Shown here: one piece after another, positions 8,512 to 17,894 of the stretch | How positions within the stretch are numbered: the first letter of the stretch is position 1 | How the letters are laid out: every line of letters begins with the position of its first letter | Assembly: GCA_946478665.1 (NCBI GenBank) | Contig: CAMLCZ010000002.1 | Coordinates: forward strand, 186,001 to 250,000 | DNA: 64,000 nt | Reading direction: 5' to 3' | From: an uncultured Bartonella sp. | GTDB taxonomy: Bacteria; Pseudomonadota; Alphaproteobacteria; Rhizobiales; Rhizobiaceae | Notes under the pieces: model-generated | What the model saw: the letters and a program-made list of their open reading frames with translations, nothing else | Database searches by the model: none | What the model was told of the DNA's origin: nothing | Made by a program: the position numbers and the translations under genes

Positions 8512-8795
8512 TGCTCAGCAATTCTACTTTATTACCCAATTCTATAGGCAATAAGCGTAAATTACGCGTAAAACACTCTAATACGCGGCATTATACAACC
8601 AATAGTAACAAAACAGCGTCCGACTCTGTCAGGTTTACCAAAAAACCAGAAGCTTCGCCAAACAAAAATACCGTTATCTATCGCCATCCGTTGGGTGATG
8701 TCATTATACCGACCACCCAATGTCGCAAACATGATGAGTTTGGGGAAATTATTTACATAACGATGCCACGCATAGAGTTTTTACAAAAACCTTGA
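8508..8795 (+). CDS. Early phage protein of unknown function
   Basis: 95 aa from the first ATG at 8508 (a second follows directly). An AAAGGA site sits 6-10 bases upstream, which is why the longer frame from 8484 is not used. It is basic and Asn/Thr-rich at the N-terminus. The C-terminal half looks folded ('NTVIYRHPLGDVIIP'). I recognise no family. Position behind the early promoter suggests a lytic regulatory or accessory function. Confidence 0.5.
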   Translation: MMLSNSTLLPNSIGNKRKLRVKHSNTRHYTTNSNKTASDSVRFTKKPEASPNKNTVIYRHPLGDVIIPTTQCRKHDEFGEIIYITMPRIEFLQKP

Positions 8796-8864
8796 AACAG
8801 TTTCTCAAGGACAAAACTCACACGGTTAGTGACTTGATATTGCTCTATTAAGGATTGGCTTCCA

Positions 8865-9143
8865 ATGTTTTTGCGTTACTTTTTTAATCGGTTTATAAAA
8901 AGGCTTAAACAGCCAAAACGATCCACACGACCGCGCTTTGTTAATACGGTTGTTGGATATGAACAATTTGGATTGATTACCATTCGTTGGTACTGGAATC
9001 TTTATGAAGCCGATGATGGTACCCGTTCAACGGCCAAGTTTCATGGCGGCGAGATAAAACCCAACCGGAAAACAGATTATTCCCTACCAGCGCAAATTGA
9101 TCGCTGGCTGCATGGCGGCTCATTACCGTCAAAAACACTTTAA
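8865..9143 (+). CDS. Early phage protein of unknown function
   Basis: 92 aa, strongly basic N-terminus (residues 1-30, many Arg/Lys) followed by a Trp- and Tyr-rich segment. A TAAGGA ribosome site lies 9 bases before the ATG. No signal peptide and no recognised domain. It is in line with the upstream early gene, 69 bases apart. Confidence 0.5.
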   Translation: MFLRYFFNRFIKRLKQPKRSTRPRFVNTVVGYEQFGLITIRWYWNLYEADDGTRSTAKFHGGEIKPNRKTDYSLPAQIDRWLHGGSLPSKTL

Positions 9144-9616
9144 ATAACATATCTTTAAAATAACACGCCTTCACTTGGGAAAATGATGATTTTTAGCCGA
9201 TACTGCTGATACGATGCCCGCGCCACCTACGGTTCTTGAACGACATTCAATAACTGTGCTGATTAGCTAGATGGCGTCACGATGTTAATGGGATAATGCA
9301 TTATTAATGTATCATCTACCTTGATAAAGCATGATGATAGCCCCTTAATAGCGCATGATATGCGTTGAGCATTGTTTGGTAATGTCGTTAAGGCGATATG
9401 AGTACACATTGAATAGTGCTGTTTAATAGCCAAGATTGCAAAACAATTTGGTCAAAACAGTAATTCAATGGCGTGCCAACACTTAAAACATCACAAATGT
9501 GGTGCATAGTATTCGCCTGAACGCCTCATCAAAACGTCTTTTCCCACTTTATTCCCCGATCATTTCCGAATGATCGGTCAATATTCAACACTTTGTTTAA
9601 CTGGAAAGCTTCTGTC
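9144..9616. other. Gap with no gene
   Basis: No coding frame is supported. The sequence has the decayed, repeat-like look of other gaps ('gatgatagcccct', 'gcgcatgatatgcg'). A promoter for the replication genes could be here but is not clear. Confidence 0.4.
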
Positions 9617-10174
9617 ATGCCAAAACTTCTTGCCCTAGACATTGCCACACATATGGGATTTGCGTCACTTGATACCAAAAGTTCTTTCGCTACCATTCAT
9701 TCAGGCACGATAAAAGCGGAAGGTGATACCGTTCTGGATAAGGCAGCATCAATTGCGCTGCTTGTTGAAAAACTGGTTCAGGAAATTCACCCCGATATCG
9801 TTGCTATTTATGACCTTCAGCGTTGTTTCAAAAAAGTTGATGAAAAACAGCCACAAGAGATCGCCCGCACTGTTGATATTTTGCCCACATCTTTGCTGTT
9901 TAAACCAGTAATGACGGGTGCAGTAACAGCAATATTGGCCAATCTTTCGCTCCCAATCATACGGCTAGATAGCTATAAATGCCGAAAGTTTATCCTTGGC
10001 TATGCAAGAAAAAGCGGATGGAGCAAATCCGATTGGCAAAAAGCACTGGCCGATAAATTACGCAGCGATAACATACCCATTAAAAGCGTTTTGGCCGCGC
10101 CAGCAATTGCATTGGTGATGACAGCCAGTCGCGAACAGCAAGTGCGTTTACTGGATATGGAGGCAGCACAATGA
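9617..10174 (+). CDS. RuvC-like (RNase H fold) phage protein, probably catalytically impaired
   Basis: 185 aa with the layout of phage RuvC-like resolvases: N-terminal 'LLALDIATHMGFA' strand with D8, a central 'PDIVAIYD' strand, and a C-terminal helix. In active relatives the central strand carries Glu (VAIE) and the last helix carries D-A-A-D. Here the positions read VAIY and L-A-A-P, so three of four metal ligands appear lost. A GGAAAG site supports the start at 9617 rather than 9593. The stop overlaps the helicase start (ATGA), so the two are translationally coupled. The active enzyme would resolve branched phage DNA before packaging; this copy may instead only bind branched DNA. Confidence 0.65.
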   Translation: MPKLLALDIATHMGFASLDTKSSFATIHSGTIKAEGDTVLDKAASIALLVEKLVQEIHPDIVAIYDLQRCFKKVDEKQPQEIARTVDILPTSLLFKPVMTGAVTAILANLSLPIIRLDSYKCRKFILGYARKSGWSKSDWQKALADKLRSDNIPIKSVLAAPAIALVMTASREQQVRLLDMEAAQ

Positions 10175-11577
10175 AGCCCCTACCCGTTAATGCAATTGAG
10201 GCTGAACAAGCACTTTTGGGAGCCATTTTACTCGATAACAAACACTATCTTCAATTAAAGCCCAAGTTACAAGCGTTTCATTTTACCGACCCTTTTCATA
10301 AGCAATTATGGCAATGGATTGGTGATATGATTATTGATGGGCGCGATGCCACACCCATTACATTGAAACCCTTTGTGACCGATATACGGGTTGGTGAGCT
10401 AACAGCTTTTGCCTATCTTGTGAGATTGACAACACAAGCTGTTGGCAACAATCAATTACGTGGCTTGGCGCATACGATCTTTGATTGTGCAGCCCACAAC
10501 GCGCTTTTAAGCTTTATCACAGATGTGGAAACAACACTTGGACACGTAACGCCTGCGCAAAATGCCAGCAATATTTTTCAGGATGTTGAAAAAAATCTAT
10601 TTAATCTAAAACAGAATTTTTTCGACTGTGTTACTGAAAATTCTCATGAAGCGGCAATCGACCGCCTGATGTCCGCCTATCGTAATGAGGTAAAACGACC
10701 GTCCATTACGCTCCCCTTGAGTGAGCTTACCGATGTGCTTTCTGGCCCCTTGGAAGCTGGTAACCTTTATGGCCTATTGTCGTCATCAGGGGAAGGGAAA
10801 ACCTCATTGGCATTACAGATTATGGACTATGCTGCGAGACATGGCCATGAAGTTTTCTTTTTTTCTTACGACCAATCTGCTGAACAATGCCTAATGCAGA
10901 TAGCCAGTCAAAGGCTTGGACTTGCAACCCGTATTATTCGTGACAAATGCTTAAGCAAAAGGGATACCGAGCGCTATTTTGCTGAACTTATCAAGCTGCG
11001 CAAATTGCCATTACATATTATCAATTGTCACAATGAAACAATCTTTGATCTTGTTGCACGCTTGCGTGGCTATTTGTCAAAGAAAAGCACCCGTCCACCC
11101 CTGGTTGTTGTTGACCATGTGCGCAAAGTACCACCTTCTCTACCCAATAGCCATGAAGGGCGCATTGCGGCCGAAATTGGTGGGGCGGCAAAAGCAACTG
11201 CGCGTGAGAACCAGCTCGTTTGGCTTAATATCATGCAGCGTAAAAGCCTGCGCGAAACACGTGAAAACCCACACCCAAATGATAGCGATCTTTTTGGTGG
11301 CGAACAGGCAAAAGAAGATTATGACGCCCTTCTCTATCTTTATAGACCAGAGAAATATCGCGCTTATCGCCTTTCGCGAACCACCAATGTCAAACGGCGA
11401 GAAGCCATTTGCGACTATTTGCTGAAATGGTCTGGAAAGTCAAAACTTGGTGCTTTGAAAGTGCGTTTTGGTGACCCAACAATATGGCGCCCTTTGGTTT
11501 TTGAGGCCGATTACACACGCTATGCGTCATTCAATCCGACAGATCAACCAATCATTGAAGGGTTTTTGAACCAATGA
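10171..11577 (+). CDS. DnaB-like replicative helicase
   Basis: 468 aa. Residues 1-110 match the DnaB N-terminal domain ('NAIEAEQALLGAILLD', 'FHFTDPFHKQLW'). The RecA-like motor follows with Walker A SSSGEGKT at 204-211, a 'EVFFFSYDQS' strand and 'PLVVVDHVRK' as the Walker B region. It unwinds DNA at the phage replication fork. No primase, initiator or loader is visible nearby, so it probably recruits host DnaG and polymerase. It overlaps the upstream RuvC-like gene by 4 bases and the next gene by 4 bases. Confidence 0.9.
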   Translation: MKPLPVNAIEAEQALLGAILLDNKHYLQLKPKLQAFHFTDPFHKQLWQWIGDMIIDGRDATPITLKPFVTDIRVGELTAFAYLVRLTTQAVGNNQLRGLAHTIFDCAAHNALLSFITDVETTLGHVTPAQNASNIFQDVEKNLFNLKQNFFDCVTENSHEAAIDRLMSAYRNEVKRPSITLPLSELTDVLSGPLEAGNLYGLLSSSGEGKTSLALQIMDYAARHGHEVFFFSYDQSAEQCLMQIASQRLGLATRIIRDKCLSKRDTERYFAELIKLRKLPLHIINCHNETIFDLVARLRGYLSKKSTRPPLVVVDHVRKVPPSLPNSHEGRIAAEIGGAAKATARENQLVWLNIMQRKSLRETRENPHPNDSDLFGGEQAKEDYDALLYLYRPEKYRAYRLSRTTNVKRREAICDYLLKWSGKSKLGALKVRFGDPTIWRPLVFEADYTRYASFNPTDQPIIEGFLNQ

Positions 11578-11885
11578 ACACGTATAAAGCCTTTACGCAT
11601 AGAACACCCGATGGCTGGCAGGTTTTTATACGCTTAGCACGCGATTCCCATGCGCGGCCATTAAATGGCAAAGGGGCTAAACCGCAAATATTTACAAGCG
11701 AATTAGAAGCGCAACGCGCGGTTAGCCACTTTCTATTGGACTATCTCAACGGTGATTATCGCTGGTCAGGCATTGGTAGCAATAGCGAAATCCGCCGCCG
11801 TGCCGAAAAATTGTTTGGTAAAAAGGAACAATTCCATGCCGTCAACGAGCGTTGCTCTACAAAGTGCCAAAACAATAAACAATGA
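11574..11885 (+). CDS. Hypothetical phage protein in the replication operon
   Basis: 103 aa, soluble and basic. The N-terminal part 'YKAFTHRTPDGWQVFIRLARDS' looks like a small beta-sheet domain, followed by a helix. Start overlaps the helicase stop (ATGA), implying coupling. No family recognised. Confidence 0.6.
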   Translation: MNTYKAFTHRTPDGWQVFIRLARDSHARPLNGKGAKPQIFTSELEAQRAVSHFLLDYLNGDYRWSGIGSNSEIRRRAEKLFGKKEQFHAVNERCSTKCQNNKQ

Positions 11886-12333
11886 TAATGGCATAAAAAC
11901 CAGCTTAAAAAAGACAACACACCACCCAAAAGGGAGCCTCGACCGATTGGTGGAGCCATTGGGCATAAAGCTGGTTTCGTTAAATAAAAGGCGCAAATTA
12001 GGACAATGCCATGCCCGCGCAACACTAAAAGCAATAAGGCAAAGCCATGATGATGGTTTTCTGGTGTTTATCCTGCGTGTCATACGGCAGACGAACGGCA
12101 ACCGCGACGCCCTTCAAGCTGATATAATAGGGGCAATATCCGATATTTTCGATTATCGACCCGATTGGATGGAACTCGGCAGTCAAATTCTGGATATTTT
12201 CGATGAGATTGATTTGGCAGATTTACGCAAAAAAGCAATGACATTCAAACCTTGGCCAGTGCGAGCCACCTTACGCATATTGCTCTATCAACAATTGGAA
12301 AGGCTTATTCATGTGCATACAACAACCTCTTGA
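11836..12333 (+). CDS. Hypothetical phage protein in the replication operon
   Basis: 165 aa. The start at 11836 has an AAAAGGAA site 7 bases upstream; the longer frame from 11752 would run deep inside the previous gene. Residues 45-165 look helical. No catalytic motif is seen. It overlaps the upstream gene by 50 bases and the downstream gene by 23, typical of compact phage early regions. Confidence 0.6.
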   Translation: MPSTSVALQSAKTINNDNGIKTSLKKTTHHPKGSLDRLVEPLGIKLVSLNKRRKLGQCHARATLKAIRQSHDDGFLVFILRVIRQTNGNRDALQADIIGAISDIFDYRPDWMELGSQILDIFDEIDLADLRKKAMTFKPWPVRATLRILLYQQLERLIHVHTTTS

Positions 12334-12922
12334 TAAGCTAAACGAAAATGCTGCTGCCTTTTCCGAAACCGTATTGATTGTTCGTGGGCGGCTTGTTGAA
12401 GCAGCCATTATCATGGAAAATTGTGACATTGCCCACGTTTATCCAGCAAAAATGCGCAGCTTTTGGCCGCAAACATATGCGGAAAGTGGCGAGCCAGATA
12501 ACAATAGGCAAAATCGCAAGGCACGCTATAAACCCAATGCCAAAGCAATAATGCGCGCCGAAGATGTCATGTGCAATTTCTTGCCCCTTATCGACATTGA
12601 TGACGAACGCAGCTTGACCACTGCATGGGCATCATGCGTTGCATTACCCAAAAAATTTGGCTCATTTACAAATTATTGCAAACATCGTGGTCTGATAAAA
12701 CGGACAGCAGAACGCCATTTGAATACTATTATGCAACAATTGACAACCGCACTTCTGGCAAAATATACCGCAATAGCCGATCCCGACTGGATGTTAGTGC
12801 CGACACTCACCAAAGCGCATGCAAGAACTACCCTCATCAAATCCCATACGTATTGGCGCGCCAATGATGCTTGTCCTAAAAACCTGCCTGAATTGCATGA
12901 ACATTCTCGCCCGCAAGCTTAA
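12311..12922 (+). CDS. Hypothetical phage protein, possibly DUF6362-like
   Basis: 203 aa. The C-terminal half ('WASCVALPKKFGSFTNYCKHRGLIKRTAERHL') looks like a DNA-binding helical bundle of the kind labelled DUF6362 in rhizobial prophages; this match is from memory and weak. The N-terminal 40 residues contain a helical segment with 'VRGRLVEAAIIME'. It ends the early/replication operon and a good terminator follows, so a role in late-gene control is possible but unproven. Confidence 0.55.
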   Translation: MCIQQPLDKLNENAAAFSETVLIVRGRLVEAAIIMENCDIAHVYPAKMRSFWPQTYAESGEPDNNRQNRKARYKPNAKAIMRAEDVMCNFLPLIDIDDERSLTTAWASCVALPKKFGSFTNYCKHRGLIKRTAERHLNTIMQQLTTALLAKYTAIADPDWMLVPTLTKAHARTTLIKSHTYWRANDACPKNLPELHEHSRPQA

Positions 12923-12979
12923 AAGTCTCACCGGCATTCATAAAACAATAAATAGCGCCAACATTATCACACATATTGA

Positions 12980-13007
12980 AGGCTCCGTGTCAGCGGAGCT
13001 TTTCTTT
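12980..13007 (+). terminator. Terminator of the early/replication operon
   Basis: AGGCTCCG, loop TGTCAG, CGGAGCTT then TTCTTTT. Stem of about 7-8 bp, 58 bases after the stop of the last early gene. Confidence 0.75.
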
Positions 13008-13816
13008 TATGACGCCACTATAATCAGAAAATTTGATAGCCGAAACACGCGATAAATTTTAAAAAATCAAACAATATTATAACCTTAACAAAAATATTTG
13101 AATCAATTTACCAGCAAGTTGAATCATTTTGTCAAGAATATGCGGTATCCTTTTATGAAGACTCAATGAAATTGCCTTCACCCGATAATTTACCCCCTTC
13201 CCCATTGCCTCATGCCGGCTATGAAGCCGGTCACAAACAATCACCTCTAACAAGATTTATAGCTTATTTTGCATGGGGCGTGGGTGTTATGTGCAAAGGG
13301 ACATATCCAAATAGTGTCAATTAAGCATCTGGAAACGCTGGTAATAAGGCAAGGCTTATAATACAGCCGCATAGTTTTAAGCCTCTTGCGTTTTTACCTA
13401 TTGCGCGTGGTTAATGGTTAATAATTGCTGCTATAATAAGCAACAACCACCGCTATATTGCTGCGCACAAAAGACGACTATTGAGCGAGACAGAAATTGC
13501 AGTGCTAACAAACCTGCAAAAGCCAATTATTTTGTAATTTCCGTCGGTTGGAAAAATTCCTTGAATCACTTTAAAAACCAGCATAGAGCGCGTATCGACC
13601 TGTCACAAATGAAAATGTGGCACGCTTCAACAGCAAGAAAACTGTCGCAATTTGACGGGTTTTGTGCTATAGAAATTCTACAATGGCAACAGTCATACAG
13701 ACTGCTAAAGTTATCAAAGTTATTGATCTGCCGCTCTCATCTATCTATCAAATTTTCCCTATATTTTTAAATTTTCCTGTATTTTCTAATTTTCCTATAT
13801 TTTTAAATTTTCTTGC
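13008..13816. other. Gap before the small terminase gene
   Basis: No firmly supported gene. A 52-codon frame at 13166-13324 starts with ATG and contains a CCGGCT/AGCCGG hairpin, but no ribosome site is evident. A 118-codon frame at 13414-13770 has unlikely composition (many Cys, His, Gln) and is not called. The right end is an AT-rich tandem repeat. Confidence 0.35.
13749..13813. repeat. AT-rich tandem repeat, 17-19 bp units
   Basis: About three and a half copies of AAATTTTCCCTATATTTTT-like units directly abut the start of the small terminase gene, leaving it without a visible Shine-Dalgarno sequence. Confidence 0.7.
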
Positions 13817-14182
13817 ATGAAAAAAATAATAAAGCCGACACAACAAACCCTGTCGCTTCTCATCGAACTTGGCGAGGCTATGGCAAGCTACCAAGATGTT
13901 GCCGCGATGCTAGGCTGTGATGAAGACACGCTTCATCTTTCTTTTCAACGTTATCCAGCAGCCAAAAAAGCATATGAAGAGGCAAAAACCCGTCGTTCGT
14001 TGGCTTTGCGGCAAACACAGTTAAAACTGGCAGAAACAAATGCCACAATGGCAATTTGGCTTGGTAAACAATATCTTGGACAGCATGATAAACACGAGCA
14101 TTCAGGTCCCAATGGCAGCGCTATCCGTTTTGAAAAAATCGAACATATTATCGTCGATCCGCAATCTGATGACATGATATAA
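13817..14182 (+). CDS. Probable small terminase subunit
   Basis: 121 aa. Residues 15-50 form a helix-turn-helix-like unit ('ELGEAMASYQDVAAMLGCDEDTLHLSFQRYP') followed by a charged helix and a C-terminal 'WLGKQYLGQHDK' segment seen in phage small-terminase/HTH proteins. Small terminases recognise the packaging site and recruit the large subunit. Position before the large terminase supports this, although about 1 kb of repeat DNA separates the two, which is unusual. No ribosome site is visible ahead of the ATG. Confidence 0.65.
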   Translation: MKKIIKPTQQTLSLLIELGEAMASYQDVAAMLGCDEDTLHLSFQRYPAAKKAYEEAKTRRSLALRQTQLKLAETNATMAIWLGKQYLGQHDKHEHSGPNGSAIRFEKIEHIIVDPQSDDMI

Positions 14183-14744
14183 ACTATCGATCAGAAAATA
14201 CCTTTTTCCGATCAGCTAATGCTTCTTAAGGGGCGTTGACAATGCAACCGCAAATTGCTCCATCAAGTTCTGTTCAATAAATATCGTTAAAACACAACTG
14301 CCTTTAAACCTAACTGGTTTTAAACGCTACAACAAGCAAAGTGAAATACATTTGCATAACGATCAACCAGACAACGTCATCGGCTTATCTACCAATCGCT
14401 TTTGCCAACCTTGGTTTTTAGTGATGAGATATGATTGTCGCGCGATAGGTTGAAAATGAGGAAAAATTCATATCGGGTTTGATGGAGTATTTGAAATTGA
14501 GCCTTATGACACCTCGCCCTATTAAGTTTCATGGTAATCTCCATAGTAAAATCCATATTAACCCCAAATTGAATGCCCCTATGGTGAACTTGAAATCGAA
14601 CCTTATGACGACGCTTTATTAAGCCGTGTGACGAACCTGAAATCGAGCTTAATGGTAACATCTATAGTGAACGTTATAATGGCGCAAAATCAGGACTAAT
14701 TGACCGGAATACCTCGTTGCCATTGCATGAGAGCTTCTTCATTG

Positions 14745-14860
14745 ACGTGTTTGTCGTAGGTGTTCGTTGAAAATGTCGTTGACCGTGTCGTTGACAGTCT
14801 TTGTTGACGGTGTTGTTGACAGTCTTTGTTGACCGTGTTTGCCGCGTGTCTCCGTTGAGG
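14745..14860. repeat. 12-13 bp tandem repeat array
   Basis: About six degenerate units such as GTCGTTGACCGT (14775), GTCGTTGACAGT (14787), CTTTGTTGACGGT (14799), GTTGTTGACAGT (14812) and CTTTGTTGACCGT (14824), then decayed units. Confidence 0.85.
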
Positions 14861-14928
14861 GTGGCATCTAGGATGTTCTTTGAGCGTGTTCACTACGCCT
14901 ATTGGGTTGGGTTATTTCCCTAAGCTAA

Positions 14929-15032
14929 TCGTTAAGGGTATTCGTTAGGGGTATTTGTTAGGGCTATTCGTTAGCGCTATTTGCAAGGGCTAATCGCCAG
15001 GGCTGTTTGCAAGAGTCATTTGCAAGGGGCAT
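14929..15032. repeat. 13-bp tandem repeat array, eight units in register
   Basis: Eight contiguous 13-bp units, from TCGTTAAGGGTAT (14929-14941) to TTGCAAGGGGCAT (15020-15032). Consensus T(C/T)G(T/C)(T/A)AGGG(C/G)TAT. The register is perfect although units diverge, and the array ends 163 bases before the large terminase start. Confidence 0.9.
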
Positions 15033-15194
15033 TTTATGGTCTCATGCGTCCAGACTTTATCATGCAAGTTTGCTTATTATTTCTACTGTTCAGCCTGTTA
15101 TTTCAACAGCTCAAGCCATTATTTTCACCGCCTTAAAACATCGTTTTTCAACATATCATATTGCAATATTGATCTTATTGATCGGGTGGCGCTT

Positions 15195-16400
15195 GTGTAC
15201 AAAAAACCGACTTTAAAAATAAGCGTACCACGCATATTCGCTCCTTTGCTTGCACCATCAAGATATAAGGGGGCTTATGGCGGTCGTGGTTCTGGTAAAT
15301 CGCACCATTTTGCCGAAAAAGTATTGGTTGAAGCGATAAGCGCTCCCAAACGGATCGTTTGTATACGCGAAGTACAGAAATCCATTCGTGAATCGGTCAA
15401 AAGGCTTCTTGAAGATAAAATTGAAGCACTGAACCTTGGTGGCTATTTTGACGTTCTTGAGCAACAAATTCGCGGCATAAATGGTTCACGCATTATTTTT
15501 CAAGGTATGCAGGACCACACTGCAGAAAGCATAAAATCGCTGGAAGGCTATGATATTGCTTGGGTCGAAGAAGCACAATCCTTGTCGGAACGGTCATTGC
15601 GATTGCTACGTCCAACAATTCGCAAGGAAAACTCGGAACTCTGGTTTACTTGGAATCCGCTAAGCGCCGATGATGCGGTGGACGCCTTTTTGCGCGGTGA
15701 ACATACACCCCCCGATAGCATTGTTGTAAAAGCCAATTGGTCTGATAATCCGTGGTTTCCGCAAACACTCGAGCTTGAGCGCCAATTTGATAAAACAACC
15801 CACGCTGATATTTATGACCATATCTGGGAAGGTGATTATTGGAAACTGAAACACGCGCAAGTGTTCAACACTCGCGTGGAAATACGACCATTTGATCCGC
15901 CGCCCGAAAACACAAATTATCTTTTCGGTGCCGATTGGGGCTTTGCCAATGACCCAACAGTTCTCATTCGTTGTTTTATCGCCAATGACACACTTTATAT
16001 CGACCATGAAGCTTACGGCTTTCATGTGGAAATCGACGCCCTGCCCGCTCTTTTTGATAAAATACCTGAAGCAAGGCGTTTTCCAATTAAGGCAGACAGT
16101 GCAAGACCGGAAACAATCAGCTATATGGCGCGGCAAGGCTTCAACATTCGCGCTGCGTCCAAATGGCAAGGCTCGGTGGAAGATGGTCTTGCCTATATGA
16201 AAGGCTTTCAACGCATTGTTATCCATGAGCGTTGCCCCGAAATTGCACGCGAATTTCGCCTTTATTCCTATAAAATAGATAGCCGAAGTGGTGATATTTT
16301 GCCTCTTGTTTGCGATGCCTTCAACCATGGCATTGATGCCACGCGTTATGCGCTTGATGGTTACATCAAACATAAAGGCTTTATTTTTCTCCAAAAATAA
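15195..16400 (+). CDS. Terminase large subunit (PBSX/Terminase_3 type)
   Basis: 401 aa from the GTG at 15195. The frame is open to an ATG at 15036, but the extra 53 residues look non-coding, and relatives begin just before the conserved 'FAPLLAPSRYKGAYGGRGSGKSH' stretch. Walker A is GGRGSGKS near residues 29-36; the ATPase acidic pair lies in 'DIAWVEEAQS'. The C-terminal RNase H-like nuclease follows, with 'FGADWGFANDPT' and 'IKADSARPE' supplying acidic ligands. It is the ATP-driven motor and nuclease that fills and cuts phage DNA at the portal. GTG at 15186 is an alternative start. Confidence 0.9.
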   Translation: MYKKPTLKISVPRIFAPLLAPSRYKGAYGGRGSGKSHHFAEKVLVEAISAPKRIVCIREVQKSIRESVKRLLEDKIEALNLGGYFDVLEQQIRGINGSRIIFQGMQDHTAESIKSLEGYDIAWVEEAQSLSERSLRLLRPTIRKENSELWFTWNPLSADDAVDAFLRGEHTPPDSIVVKANWSDNPWFPQTLELERQFDKTTHADIYDHIWEGDYWKLKHAQVFNTRVEIRPFDPPPENTNYLFGADWGFANDPTVLIRCFIANDTLYIDHEAYGFHVEIDALPALFDKIPEARRFPIKADSARPETISYMARQGFNIRAASKWQGSVEDGLAYMKGFQRIVIHERCPEIAREFRLYSYKIDSRSGDILPLVCDAFNHGIDATRYALDGYIKHKGFIFLQK

Positions 16401-16415
16401 TAAGGATTTTTATCC

Positions 16416-17894
16416 ATGTGGCCATTTGCCAAAAAGCCACCGGTAGAAACACCGGTGGAACCACCTTGTACAAAGCCATTATTCTCGACAGAAATCAACG
16501 CTTTACAAGGTCAGCATATTCTGGAAAAAACCTTGGACAATCTGCGTTTTTCTTCTCCGAGAGGCATGACAAATGCTTATGCAATGGACGGGCGCACACC
16601 AGATTTTCCAACACCATTTGATGATTGTTCCACCTTTGATGGTTTACCCGATGCTTTGACTGGCTGGTATGCTGGGCAATCATTTATCGGTTATCAACTT
16701 GCCGCCATATTGTCACAACATTGGTTGATTGATAAGGCCTGCACCATGCCAGCACGCGACGCTGTGCGGCAAGGCTTTTCGATAATTTTGAAAAACCTGC
16801 CTGAAAAACTGGATAGTGCCGCAATCGTCAATGCAATAGAACAAAGAAATTTGCATTTTTCCTTACGTGCCCAAATGGAAGAATTTGTCCGTATGGGGCG
16901 CATTTTCGGTATCCGCTTGGCGCTATTTAATGTCGAAAGTGCAGATCCCGATTATTATGTAAAACCATTTAATCCAGATGGTGTCACTAAGGGAAGTTAT
17001 CAGGGTATTAGTCAGATAGATCCTTATTGGTGTACGCCAGAGCTCGACAATAAGGCCATTAACGATCCATCATCGCCCAATTTTTATGAGCCAACCTATT
17101 GGCTAATTGGCAATAGGCGAATTCATCATTCCCATCTGGTGATTTTCCGTAATGGCGAAGTGCCAGATATATTGAAACCAGTTTACAATTACGGTGGTAT
17201 ACCGGTGCCGCAAAAGATCATGGAACGTGTCTATGCCGCGGAACGTACGGCCAATGAAGCACCGCAACTCGCCCAATCAAAAAGAACAATGATATGGGGC
17301 ACTGATTTAACGACCGTATTGCTCAACCAGAAGCGTTTTCAGGAACATATGCGGGTATGGACCAATTATCAGAATAATTTTGGTATCAAACTTGTCAATA
17401 ATGATGACGTTGTCCAACAGTTTGAAACGTCGCTCGCCGACCTAGATAATGTTATTGCAACACAATACCAGATTGTTGCTGCCGCAGCCAATGTTCCTGC
17501 AACGAAACTACTTGGCACTACCCCAAAAGGCTTTAACGCCACTGGCGAATATGAAGAAGCAAGCTACCATGAAGAGCTTGAAAGCATTCAAACGCATGAT
17601 CTGCAACCTTTGATAGATCGCCACCATATGCTTCTCATGGCATCTGAAATTGCCCCACAATTTGGACTTAAGAACAACACCGATATTGCCATAGATTGGC
17701 AAGCACTCGATAGTCCGACAGCAAAAGAATATGCCGAAATTGGCGAAATACTTTCACGCACAGATGCCAATTTAATAGCCACCGGTGCCATCAGCGCCAA
17801 AGATGTTGCAAAGCGGCTTTCTGATGACCCGACAAGTGGTTATGGCAAACTTACCGGAAAAACAAATAATGACCAAACGACAGAAAGATATTAA
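16416..17894 (+). CDS. Portal protein (DUF1073 type)
   Basis: 492 aa with the DUF1073 portal pattern: '[41 protein letters not shown]' near residues 80-125 and '[18 protein letters not shown]' near 370. Twelve copies form the ring at the capsid vertex through which DNA passes and to which terminase docks. An AAGGA site precedes the ATG. It follows terminase by 15 bases, and the next gene starts inside its last 26 bases, so the genes are coupled. Confidence 0.88.
   Translation: MWPFAKKPPVETPVEPPCTKPLFSTEINALQGQHILEKTLDNLRFSSPRGMTNAYAMDGRTPDFPTPFDDCSTFDGLPDALTGWYAGQSFIGYQLAAILSQHWLIDKACTMPARDAVRQGFSIILKNLPEKLDSAAIVNAIEQRNLHFSLRAQMEEFVRMGRIFGIRLALFNVESADPDYYVKPFNPDGVTKGSYQGISQIDPYWCTPELDNKAINDPSSPNFYEPTYWLIGNRRIHHSHLVIFRNGEVPDILKPVYNYGGIPVPQKIMERVYAAERTANEAPQLAQSKRTMIWGTDLTTVLLNQKRFQEHMRVWTNYQNNFGIKLVNNDDVVQQFETSLADLDNVIATQYQIVAAAANVPATKLLGTTPKGFNATGEYEEASYHEELESIQTHDLQPLIDRHHMLLMASEIAPQFGLKNNTDIAIDWQALDSPTAKEYAEIGEILSRTDANLIATGAISAKDVAKRLSDDPTSGYGKLTGKTNNDQTTERY

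Larger units (their letters stand above)
14183..15194. other. 1-kb non-coding gap between terminase genes
   Basis: No gene is supported. It consists mainly of short degenerate repeats, two arrays of which are listed separately. Three diverged copies of a 'ttgaaatcgarccttatgac'-type block occur near 14490, 14590 and 14637. Confidence 0.5.

Noticed and set aside
11756-12101. Leftward frames opposite the replication genes
   Set aside because: They are shadows of the rightward genes, with no ribosome site and implausible composition.
13414-13770. 118-codon frame before the small terminase gene
   Set aside because: Composition (many Cys, Gln, His, low complexity end in an AT repeat) and lack of a ribosome site make it unlikely to be a gene.
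14929-15032. Possible CRISPR array
   Set aside because: Units are 13 bp, contiguous, without spacers and without cas genes; it is a simple tandem repeat.
15036-15194. N-terminal extension of the large terminase
   Set aside because: The 53 residues are Cys/Tyr/Phe-rich, overlap the repeat array and have no counterpart in the family; the GTG at 15195 fits better.
15660-16394. 244-codon leftward frame opposite the large terminase
   Set aside because: It is entirely antisense to a well-supported gene with conserved motifs; long antisense frames arise by codon bias.
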